Below, one piece after another: positions 14,886 to 21,218 of a stretch of 28,536 nucleotides of DNA. Source of the DNA: an uncultured Bacteroidales bacterium. Its GTDB lineage: Bacteria > Bacteroidota > Bacteroidia > Bacteroidales > FEN-979. Within the stretch, counting starts at the first letter, position 1. Every line of letters begins with the position of its first letter. A program made the position numbers and the translations under genes. The notes beneath the pieces are model-generated. The model saw only the letters and a program-made list of their open reading frames with translations. It was not told the origin of the DNA and ran no database searches. The stretch covers positions 1 through 28,536 of the forward strand of contig CAIYQH010000217.1 in the NCBI GenBank assembly GCA_903928285.1, read 5' to 3'.

Positions 14886-16253
14886 ATGAAAAATTTACAC
14901 AAATTATTTTTCGCTGCCGGGATGATGATCATGGCGGCATGTTTAGTTTTCACTGCATGTACCAAAGAGGGCAAACAGGGTATCCAGGGTGTTGCCGGTA
15001 CGAACGGAACAAATGGAACAAACGGAACAAACGGTAAGGATGCCAACGAAACCTGCAAACTTTGTCATGCAAGGTCAGTTGTTGACAGTGTCGCTATCCA
15101 GTTCGAACTTGCGAAACACAATTGGGGAACTACAGCCTTTTCAGAAGCCGGCGTAGTTGGCTGCGATCCATGTCATACCGACAAGGGTTTTGTTTATGTA
15201 AGCAAAAACAATGTTCCTGCAACATTTACCCTTACTAACGGAGTCTGGGTTAACAATTATGCAACCGTAAATTCCGATGCCATCGGGAACATCACCTGTT
15301 TCACCTGCCACAATAGTTTGCACACCACGTATGGTTATGGCGACATCACTGCTCTTACCACGATTGCCCCGGTTCCCATGACCATGTATGGCGGAGCATT
15401 GACCATTGACCTTCCCCAGGATGGCGCAAAAAGCAATTTATGCGTAAAATGCCACCAGCCACGCCCCTTAACCTGCGGCAATGACCCTGCAGGCAGGTTA
15501 CTCAATTATGACTCATTAAAACTGGCCCCTAAAGTTGTTATGTATGACAGTGCAACCGGCGCCAAGAACAAATATCTGAAACCCTCCTACCGCATGCATA
15601 TTCATTACGGTGCTGTAGGTGGTGTATTTGCCGGCAAAGGCCCCATCGAATTCGCCGGTACCCTTGCTTATGCCAACTCAAAACATACCACGGTTGCTTC
15701 CTGCCCCGATTGCCATATGGCCCCTATGACAGGTATGGCTGGCGGACACTCATTCAATGTAAGAAACGCCAAAGAATCTGCCTTAACTTCCAGTACAACT
15801 TTCAACTTCAATGGTTGTAATGTTGCCAATTGCCATGCAACTGACCCCATCAGCGCAACTGCCGCAAAATGGACCAACACCAGAACCGAAATCAAAGGTC
15901 TGCTTGATGCACTTGCTACGAAAATCAATGCTGCCGGCGGCGGACACGACATCCTGCACAAAGATGCCTCCTCAACCAACTTATGGTGGGGCGTTTCCAC
16001 AGGCAACTATGACGGATATCTTGATATCTATACTCCGGGAACCAATGATGCCGGCTACTGGAGAGATCCTTACAGCACAAACGCTACCAACATGACAAAA
16101 CCCAAATTCCCGAAATTACTGAATGTTCAGACTGGCGCTTTGATCAACTTCCAGTTCTGTTTAAGGGAATACAGTTTAGGTATTCACAACACCTCTTATG
16201 TAAGAGCTCTGTTGACAAACACTGCCCAGGCCCTCACTGCAGCTGGTCTATAA
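14886..16253 (+). CDS. Six-haem c-type cytochrome lipoprotein with collagen-like linker
   Basis: A multihaem electron-transfer lipoprotein of 455 residues. The start at 14886 gives a lipoprotein signal (MKNLHKLFFAAGMM...FTAC, lipidated Cys25); the frame extends upstream but loses this. A short Gly-Thr-Asn repeat at 38-50 links the anchor to the haem domain. Haem-binding motifs are CKLCH (Cys57), CDPCH (93), CFTCH (138), CVKCH (186) and CPDCH (273). A CX4CH, CNVANCH, starts at 311, making six. The end, REYSLGIHNTSYVRALLTNT, resembles the tail of other multihaem cytochromes. No CXXCK catalytic motif of nitrite reductase is present, so a relay role is likelier than catalysis. It may face the periplasm or the outside; outer-membrane attachment is inferred from the lipobox. 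It is first in the cluster and downstream of two FNR-like sites. Confidence 0.88.
   Translation: MKNLHKLFFAAGMMIMAACLVFTACTKEGKQGIQGVAGTNGTNGTNGTNGKDANETCKLCHARSVVDSVAIQFELAKHNWGTTAFSEAGVVGCDPCHTDKGFVYVSKNNVPATFTLTNGVWVNNYATVNSDAIGNITCFTCHNSLHTTYGYGDITALTTIAPVPMTMYGGALTIDLPQDGAKSNLCVKCHQPRPLTCGNDPAGRLLNYDSLKLAPKVVMYDSATGAKNKYLKPSYRMHIHYGAVGGVFAGKGPIEFAGTLAYANSKHTTVASCPDCHMAPMTGMAGGHSFNVRNAKESALTSSTTFNFNGCNVANCHATDPISATAAKWTNTRTEIKGLLDALATKINAAGGGHDILHKDASSTNLWWGVSTGNYDGYLDIYTPGTNDAGYWRDPYSTNATNMTKPKFPKLLNVQTGALINFQFCLREYSLGIHNTSYVRALLTNTAQALTAAGL
14997..15035 (+). repeat. 9-bp tandem repeat encoding Gly-Thr-Asn
   Basis: Four consecutive Gly-Thr-Asn units and a final Gly are encoded by near-identical 9-base units (GGAACAAAC and variants). 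It forms the flexible linker after the lipid anchor and could change length by slippage without shifting the frame. Confidence 0.7.
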
Positions 16254-16269
16254 ACCAATCCTGTTTTTG

Positions 16270-16304
16270 AAAAAAAGGCTTCAGCGAACCTGAAGCCTTT
16301 TTTT
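16270..16304 (+). terminator. Strong hairpin terminator after the six-haem gene
   Basis: Arms 16270-16284 and 16290-16304 pair perfectly over 15 bp around the loop CGAAC. The outer part is an A-run facing a T-run, so it could work in both directions. It probably makes the first cytochrome gene more abundant than those behind it. Confidence 0.85.
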
Positions 16305-16379
16305 CAAATCAGTATCGTTACCTGCTTCATGAAATATTTAACAACGAATCTTTAATCGTTCAATCCAAAAAAAATTATT

Positions 16380-16775
16380 ATGCAAAGCAAAAAGTTGAAT
16401 AAACTGATTATGATCATTTTCGTGCTTTCTTTCTTTTCTGCCTGTACGAAGGATGTAATTGTCACGGATCCACCCACCCTGGCGGCTCCCGTTCCTCCCA
16501 AACCGGGCCAAACCAGTTATGCGGGGGTCATTCAACCCATCTTTACCGCAAAATGTGCAGGTTGTCATTATCTTGGCGGCGTAGCCCCCAACCTTGTTAC
16601 AGGAAAATCTTACCAGGCATTGACGACCTCTCCGGGTATGATAGACACAAGCACACCATCAAACAGTATCCTATACAAGAAGATGGCAACCGGCGGCAGT
16701 ATGGCATCAAAATGCACCCCTGCAGATGCCGATTCAGTGCTCAGATGGATCACCCAGGGCGCAATCAACAATTAA
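16380..16775 (+). CDS. Monohaem c-type cytochrome lipoprotein
   Basis: A 131-residue lipoprotein with one covalently bound haem. The signal MQSKKLNKLIMIIFVLSFFSAC has the lipidated Cys22; a proline-rich linker runs to about 43 (PPTLAAPVPPKPGQ). The haem motif CAGCH is at 59-63 in TSYAGVIQPIFTAKCAGCHYLGG. The late WITQGAINN end is typical of small cytochromes of the planctomycete-type (PSCyt) group common in Bacteroidota. Methionines in KKMATGGSMASK near 102-108 could provide the sixth ligand. It lies 126 bases after the six-haem gene, behind a terminator, and 54 bases before the barrel gene, so it likely belongs to the same outer-membrane electron path. Partner and potential are unknown. Confidence 0.85.
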   Translation: MQSKKLNKLIMIIFVLSFFSACTKDVIVTDPPTLAAPVPPKPGQTSYAGVIQPIFTAKCAGCHYLGGVAPNLVTGKSYQALTTSPGMIDTSTPSNSILYKKMATGGSMASKCTPADADSVLRWITQGAINN

Positions 16776-16829
16776 TTGATTTATTCACGCTAAGATTCTA
16801 TAGAAATGCATACATATACAATTGGAAAC

Positions 16830-17885
16830 ATGAAACGATTATTGCTCGGAGCCATCTTTATGCTGAGTGGTGTGGGTATGGTTATCGCCCAGGATTCAAT
16901 CCCCCAGCCGACCCAGAAACCATTGGTCAAAGCGCCATTTGAAAGCGGATACTTTATTGCAAACCGTACGGTTGCCCTTGCCCCCGCACACACCCTCGAA
17001 CTGGCCATCCAGCACGATTTCGGAACGGTTCAGCAGCACTGGAAGGACATGTTCGGCATCTGGGGCGGCTCAAACATCAGGATCGGGTTTAGCTACACGC
17101 TGAACAAAAATCTGCAGATCGGTTTCGGTACTTCGAAACTAAAATTACAGCAGGATTTCAGCCTTAAATATGTTGTTGCCCGCCAGCAAAAAGGTGGCTT
17201 TCCCCTTACCATCTCGGTTGCCGGGAATGTTGCTATCGACTGCAGGAACAAATCATTCCTCGGAAACAACAAATTATCCTCCGATCTCGATTATGGCTCC
17301 ATCGTTACCGACACCGCCTTCAGATCAAGTCTGAACAAGCAGATTGCCCAGAACCAAAAGTCCTTTGGCCTGAATTATATCACCTACAACCAGGCAACTA
17401 CGCTGAAAGGCGCTAATAAGACTGATCTGGCCTCCCTTTTTGACCATACATTTAAAGCATCGTACAGATTTTCCTATTTTGCCGAAGCGCTCTTTGCACG
17501 CAGATTCTGTAAGGAATTTTCTGCCCAGCTCGGCATTTCCTGGGTTCATTACAACCTGGTCGACCAGGCTGAAATGGCCGATAACCATGTTAATGGGATG
17601 GTAAACGACAATATTGATATTTCCGGTCTTGGCCGTTTGAAGCTTACTCCCCAGACCTCCATCATCGCCAGCTATTCCCAGCCGGTATGGACCTACGTGA
17701 ATACAGCCCCGTGGCCGAATTTTGGTCTCGGAGTTGAAATTTCAACCAGCACCCATACCTTCCAGGTTTTCCTTACCTCGGCCAATGGACTTGTACCCCA
17801 GGAAACCATCATGTATAATCATAACAATCCTTATAACGGCGCCATTCTCCTCGGATTCAACATTACCAGGTTGTGGACCTTTTAA
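16830..17885 (+). CDS. DUF5777-like outer-membrane beta-barrel protein
   Basis: A predicted outer-membrane barrel of 351 residues. I chose the ATG at 16830 because it gives a clean signal peptide (MKRLLLGAIFMLSGVGMVIAQ); the frame starts 8 codons earlier at 16806. The mature protein has alternating hydrophobic strands with turns throughout, for example ALAPAHTLELAIQHDFGTV, IRIGFSYTLNKNLQIGFGTS and THTFQVFLTSANGLVP. It ends in aromatic Trp-Thr-Phe, the usual outer-membrane barrel signature. The region ESGYFIANRTVALAPAHTLE is characteristic of the DUF5777 family, which often accompanies cytochrome and YceI genes in Bacteroidota (from memory, not checked). No haem motif is present. Placed among lipoprotein cytochromes, it could act as the sheath of a porin-cytochrome conduit or as a small-molecule channel. 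Confidence 0.8.
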   Translation: MKRLLLGAIFMLSGVGMVIAQDSIPQPTQKPLVKAPFESGYFIANRTVALAPAHTLELAIQHDFGTVQQHWKDMFGIWGGSNIRIGFSYTLNKNLQIGFGTSKLKLQQDFSLKYVVARQQKGGFPLTISVAGNVAIDCRNKSFLGNNKLSSDLDYGSIVTDTAFRSSLNKQIAQNQKSFGLNYITYNQATTLKGANKTDLASLFDHTFKASYRFSYFAEALFARRFCKEFSAQLGISWVHYNLVDQAEMADNHVNGMVNDNIDISGLGRLKLTPQTSIIASYSQPVWTYVNTAPWPNFGLGVEISTSTHTFQVFLTSANGLVPQETIMYNHNNPYNGAILLGFNITRLWTF

Positions 17886-17928
17886 CACATGAATTTTTAA
17901 CCTTTTCTAATAAATAAAAACTACCATT

Positions 17929-18345
17929 ATGAAAACAACAACAAAAATTATCACGTTACTCGTAACTGCAATGTTTGTCATGGTATTGCTCGTTGGCAAC
18001 AGCGTTCTTGCTCAGCAGGCAAAAGCAAAAGCATGGCCTGTAGGCGATAAGGACAAAGCGATGAAGGCTCCTGCCAAGGCTGATGTGAATGCCGGCAAAG
18101 AACTGTGGGCAAAACATTGCAAATCATGCCATGGAAGCAAAGGACTCGGCGACGGACCAAAAGCCGGTACCCTGAAAACAAACCCTGGTGATTTCTCAGT
18201 AGCTGCCTTCCAGGGATCAACCGATGGCGAACTTTTCTTCCGCACCAGCAAAGGCCGCGATGAAATGCCCGCTTACGAAAAGAAAATTCCCGAAGCCAAT
18301 GATCGTTGGGCTTTGGTTGCTTTTATGCGCACTTTGAAAAAGTAA
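17929..18345 (+). CDS. Periplasmic class I cytochrome c
   Basis: A soluble monohaem cytochrome of 138 residues with a cleavable signal peptide (MKTTTKIITLLVTAMF..., cleavage near LAQQ at 28-30). A lysine/alanine-rich stretch leads to AGKELWAKHCKSCHGSKGLGDG, with haem Cys64 and Cys67 and axial His68. The distal ligand is probably Met113 in GRDEMPAYEKKI, and the C-terminal helix is WALVAFMRTL. This matches the usual small cytochrome c fold. It lies 43 bases after the barrel gene and is followed by a strong terminator. It is the natural mobile carrier between the inner-membrane cytochromes and the outer-membrane components of this cluster. Confidence 0.92.
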   Translation: MKTTTKIITLLVTAMFVMVLLVGNSVLAQQAKAKAWPVGDKDKAMKAPAKADVNAGKELWAKHCKSCHGSKGLGDGPKAGTLKTNPGDFSVAAFQGSTDGELFFRTSKGRDEMPAYEKKIPEANDRWALVAFMRTLKK

Positions 18346-18373
18346 TTGCATAAATGATTCAACAATGATTCAC

Positions 18374-18414
18374 AAAATGGGTGTTAACGGGGGTCTCCTG
18401 TTAACACCCATTTT
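18374..18414 (+). terminator. Strong hairpin between the cytochrome c and seven-haem genes
   Basis: Arms 18374-18388 and 18400-18414 are perfect 15-bp complements around an 11-base loop, and the right arm ends in TTTT. It splits the cluster into two abundance tiers; the genes after it may have their own promoter or depend on read-through. Confidence 0.8.
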
Positions 18415-18446
18415 ATTTACAGATTATTCTCACCACAATTAATATT

Positions 18447-19472
18447 ATGGCTTACAAGACAAATATACGACCGGCATGGGTGGTTTTAGTGCTGCTGATG
18501 ATTTTCACCCTTGCGTTTACCCTGGTAAAGACGAATGATTCCCCAACTGAAAAACCAGTCCAAACCGAACAGATTACGCCTACTGTTATCGATCTCACGC
18601 AATTTAAAAATGCCAAGGAAAATGAAAACTGCCTGAAATGCCATGGCCAGTCAAAATATTCCTACGAAAATGCCGAATCCAAACAAACAGTTACAAAGCG
18701 GATGTACGCAGAGCTGATCCTGAACCGTGATGTATTCTATGTTTCAAACCATCGCCAGTTCAAATGCACCGACTGCCATTCCGAAGATTACGCCACCTTC
18801 CCGCATGCAGGAAACCTGCGCATGGAAGCCAAGGCCAATTGCATCGACTGCCACGGCGGCGATGAAAAATATGCAAAATTCAAATTCGAACAAATTGAAA
18901 CAGCCTTTGTTGCAAGTGTGCATTCCGAAACCCACAGCAAGGATTTTACCTGCTGGATGTGCCACAATGCCCATACCTATAAGATCAATGCCCGCACCAA
19001 CAGCAACCTGAAGGAGACGATCACCTACGACAACCTCATCTGTCTGCATTGCCACGGCGACGTCAACAATTACCAGTTACTTACCAATAAGGCGAAGCCA
19101 AACCTGCTTCAAAAACACGAATGGCTCCCCAACCAGGCGTCGCATTTCACCAATGTGCGCTGCATCGAATGCCATGCCAAAAATGAAGATACACTGGTTG
19201 TTGCCCATCATATCATGCCTAAAAAAATGGCTGTCCGCAAATGCGAATCATGCCATTCAAAAAATTCAATTCTCTATGCCTCCCTTTACAAACACCAGGT
19301 AAGCGAGAATATCCAGAAAGAGGGTCTCCTGAAAGGTATGTTAATGGCGGATGCCACCACCATCGGCCCCGACAAAAGCAATACCCTGAACATTATCAGT
19401 ATTTTAATTTTTAGCCTGACCATCCTGGCAATCATTGTCCATGCCGTTCTGCGCATTAAAAAATCCGTCTGA
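18447..19472 (+). CDS. Membrane-anchored seven-haem c-type cytochrome
   Basis: A 341-residue multihaem cytochrome held in the inner membrane at both ends. An N-terminal segment at about 9-28 (WVVLVLLMIFTLAFTLV) acts as an uncleaved anchor or signal. A C-terminal helix at about 314-335 (NIISILIFSLTILAIIVHAVL) is followed by positive residues. Between them are seven CXXCH motifs, at Cys62, 107, 132, 169, 199, 239 and 266, with extra histidines such as HH at 254-255 that could act as distal ligands. The domain resembles the cytochrome c3/NapC-NrfH-like families without being a clear member. The next gene, a cytochrome b, begins three bases after its stop. The two therefore probably form a quinol-oxidising unit passing electrons to the periplasm. 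Confidence 0.9.
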   Translation: MAYKTNIRPAWVVLVLLMIFTLAFTLVKTNDSPTEKPVQTEQITPTVIDLTQFKNAKENENCLKCHGQSKYSYENAESKQTVTKRMYAELILNRDVFYVSNHRQFKCTDCHSEDYATFPHAGNLRMEAKANCIDCHGGDEKYAKFKFEQIETAFVASVHSETHSKDFTCWMCHNAHTYKINARTNSNLKETITYDNLICLHCHGDVNNYQLLTNKAKPNLLQKHEWLPNQASHFTNVRCIECHAKNEDTLVVAHHIMPKKMAVRKCESCHSKNSILYASLYKHQVSENIQKEGLLKGMLMADATTIGPDKSNTLNIISILIFSLTILAIIVHAVLRIKKSV

Positions 19473-19475
19473 CCT

Positions 19476-20099
19476 ATGAATCACCAAACCGAACGTATTT
19501 ACCTCTATCCCGTATGGATCAGGATCTGGCATATGATCAATGCCCTCCTTTGCCTTACCCTGATTGCCACCGGCCTGAGCATCCAGTTTTCAAATCCCGA
19601 TACTGTTATTAAATTCAAAACTGCCGTATCCGTTCATAATATTGCAGGAATTATCATGACCATCAGTTATACCTGTTTTTTCGTGGGAAATCTTTTTACG
19701 GCAAACGGCGCCTATTATGTAATCCCGGTAAAGGGTTATTTCCTGCGTATGAAAAAACAGTTCTACTATTACACCATTGGCCTTTTCAAAAAGGAAAAGG
19801 CTCCTTTTCCGGTCACTGAGGAGAATAAGTTCAACCCGTTGCAGCAATCAACCTATGTCGTGCTGATGTATGCACTGGTTCCCTTTGTGGTTCTTTCAGG
19901 ATGGGGCCTCCTTTATCCTGAGGTTACCGTTAAGAGTTTCGTTGGCTTCAGCGGCCTGGACCTTACCGACCTGTTCCACATTTTTGCAGGGTTTACAATC
20001 AGCATCATCATGTGTGTCCATATTTATTTCTGTACCATTGGAAAAAGTCCCTGGAGCAATTTCAAAAGCATGCTCAACGGATTTCATGAAAGTCACTAA
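19476..20099 (+). CDS. Di-haem cytochrome b561-type membrane subunit
   Basis: An integral membrane cytochrome b of 207 residues with four transmembrane helices, at about 17-36, 54-74, 126-146 and 165-187. It has four well-placed histidines as haem b ligands: His19 (RIWHMINALLC), His54 (SVHNIAGII), His168 (DLFHIFAGF) and His182 (MCVHIYF). The pattern fits the b-type subunits of NiFe hydrogenase, formate dehydrogenase and thiosulfate reductase, which exchange electrons with quinones. No such enzyme subunit is nearby. Its start follows the seven-haem gene by three bases, so I infer quinol oxidation feeding that cytochrome. It is the last gene of the cluster. Confidence 0.9.
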   Translation: MNHQTERIYLYPVWIRIWHMINALLCLTLIATGLSIQFSNPDTVIKFKTAVSVHNIAGIIMTISYTCFFVGNLFTANGAYYVIPVKGYFLRMKKQFYYYTIGLFKKEKAPFPVTEENKFNPLQQSTYVVLMYALVPFVVLSGWGLLYPEVTVKSFVGFSGLDLTDLFHIFAGFTISIIMCVHIYFCTIGKSPWSNFKSMLNGFHESH

Positions 20100-20198
20100 T
20101 TTGCCAGGTTAACCGGAGCCCGAAAACCACTGAAAAGCACCATTTTGGAGAGCCCCGGGTCCCGATCTCAGCTTTACTGATGCATGGCCCGGATGAGT

Positions 20199-20214
20199 AC
20201 GCAGGGCGCTGCGT
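20199..20214 (+). repeat. Small perfect hairpin after the cytochrome b gene
   Basis: ACGCAG (20199-20204) pairs with CTGCGT (20209-20214) around GGCG in a locally GC-rich 174-base gap. It is not followed by a T-tract, so terminator function is doubtful. No ORF was recognised in the rest of 20100-20273. Confidence 0.35.
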
Positions 20215-20258
20215 GAGGGTCTGTTATCTCCATATTATAAAGGTATTGGTTTTATTGG

Positions 20259-20266
20259 TAGCTTTG
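20259..20266 (+). promoter_or_regulatory. -7 promoter element TAGCTTTG before the riboflavin kinase gene
   Basis: An exact TAnnTTTG match ends 7 bases before the ATG at 20274. This implies a nearly leaderless transcript if used. No ideal -33 TTG was seen. Confidence 0.35.
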
Positions 20267-20273
20267 CTTCCTC

Positions 20274-20726
20274 ATGAACCACGATTTGAACTCTCCGGAA
20301 GTCCTTGAAGCACTGGCTCAAGGCAATATACCCAGGGCAAACGCACTAATGGGATCGGTATACCTGATTCACGCCTGTGTGGTGCATGGAAATCATCTTG
20401 GCCGAACGCTCGGCTTTCCGACCGCCAACCTTGAATTGTTAGAACACAAGCCATTTTTACCGGCTTACGGGGTTTATGCCGTTAAGGCCGAATTTGACCA
20501 TGCGGTTTACAATGGCATGGCAAATGCCGGAACCCGCCCTACCATCGATGGCAAAACCATGACCCTGGAGGTCAATCTGTTTGATTTCTCCGGCGATCTT
20601 TATGGTAAAACCATGATCGTTTATTTCATTGACCGCATCAGGGATGAAAAAAAATTCAATGATCTGGATGAATTGGTCAGGCAGATCCATGAAGATAAAA
20701 AAAGGGCCCTGGAATTACTTGTCTGA
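20274..20726 (+). CDS. Stand-alone riboflavin kinase domain (C-terminal half of RibF)
   Basis: A 150-residue protein equal to the kinase half of the usual bifunctional RibF. It would phosphorylate riboflavin to FMN. The N-terminal 25 residues (VLEALAQGNIPRANALMG) match the linker that joins the two RibF domains. The kinase core follows: VVHGNHLGRTLGFPTANLEL with the PTAN motif, then AYGVYAVKAEF, NAGTRPTIDGKTMTLEVNLFDFSGDLYG and the helical end. The FAD synthetase (nucleotidyltransferase) half is absent, and no trace is found in the 174 bases upstream. The protein is therefore either a true monofunctional enzyme or a truncated paralogue beside a full RibF elsewhere. Its last 12 bases overlap the 3' end of gldH on the other strand. 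FMN supply for flavoproteins is the obvious role; a link to the cytochromes is speculative. Confidence 0.85.
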   Translation: MNHDLNSPEVLEALAQGNIPRANALMGSVYLIHACVVHGNHLGRTLGFPTANLELLEHKPFLPAYGVYAVKAEFDHAVYNGMANAGTRPTIDGKTMTLEVNLFDFSGDLYGKTMIVYFIDRIRDEKKFNDLDELVRQIHEDKKRALELLV

Positions 20727-21218
20727 TTGGACCATCCAGATTCCCACGCCCATAACTCCTTCGGTAGTTAACCTGGGGGTGAGGTTTTCAACTTCAATTT
20801 TCAGCACCCCGGCTTTGGAAATATGAAGCTCCTTTTTAAGGATTATTGATTGCTGGCAGGAATCCAGGATACACCCGCCAAGAAAGGTTCCCGTTTTCGT
20901 TTTTACACTCATATCATACTGGTTGATACGTTCCTCTCCACCCGGAGTGTTCATCACCATGTTAAAACTGAGTTTCTCATAGGCGAACACGGGGGTGAAT
21001 CGTGCAAACAGGATGACATCATAGGGCTTTTCGATGTTGATCACGGGAATTTCAAAACTCAGCAGGTTAAACCTGGCCCAGGTTTTATCCGGGAACTTAT
21101 GGTACAGCTCAGTGGAAGCGGGTCGCTGGCAGCCGGTTACAAAGAAAATAATGATACCCAGAAAAATTGTTTGAAAGAGGAGACCGTTCGCATGGCTCCT
21201 GCTACTCAGGCTCGACAT
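20715..21218 (-). CDS. gldH: Gliding motility lipoprotein GldH
   Basis: A 167-residue outer-envelope lipoprotein. GldH is needed for gliding in Flavobacterium and is widespread in Bacteroidota, including non-gliders, where its role is unclear. The signal ends in the lipobox VTGC (Cys30). The body shows family-typical text: YHKFPDKTWARFNLLSFEIP, YDVILFARFTPVFAYEKLSF and VKTKTGTFLGGCI. Only one methionine precedes the lipobox, so the start at 21218 is fixed. It lies 17 bases inside the sensor kinase gene, so the two are translationally coupled and read in different frames. The gene order kinase-gldH suggests a shared envelope function. Confidence 0.85.
   Translation of the reverse strand: MSSLSSRSHANGLLFQTIFLGIIIFFVTGCQRPASTELYHKFPDKTWARFNLLSFEIPVINIEKPYDVILFARFTPVFAYEKLSFNMVMNTPGGEERINQYDMSVKTKTGTFLGGCILDSCQQSIILKKELHISKAGVLKIEVENLTPRLTTEGVMGVGIWMVQSDK

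Noticed and set aside
14997..15035. Gly-Thr-Asn repeat as a CRISPR or mobile-element signature
   Set aside because: It is a short in-frame codon repeat with 9-base units, without spacers.
14886..16253. Six-haem protein as a nitrite reductase (NrfA) or octahaem reductase
   Set aside because: No CXXCK catalytic haem motif, and haem spacing does not match those enzymes.
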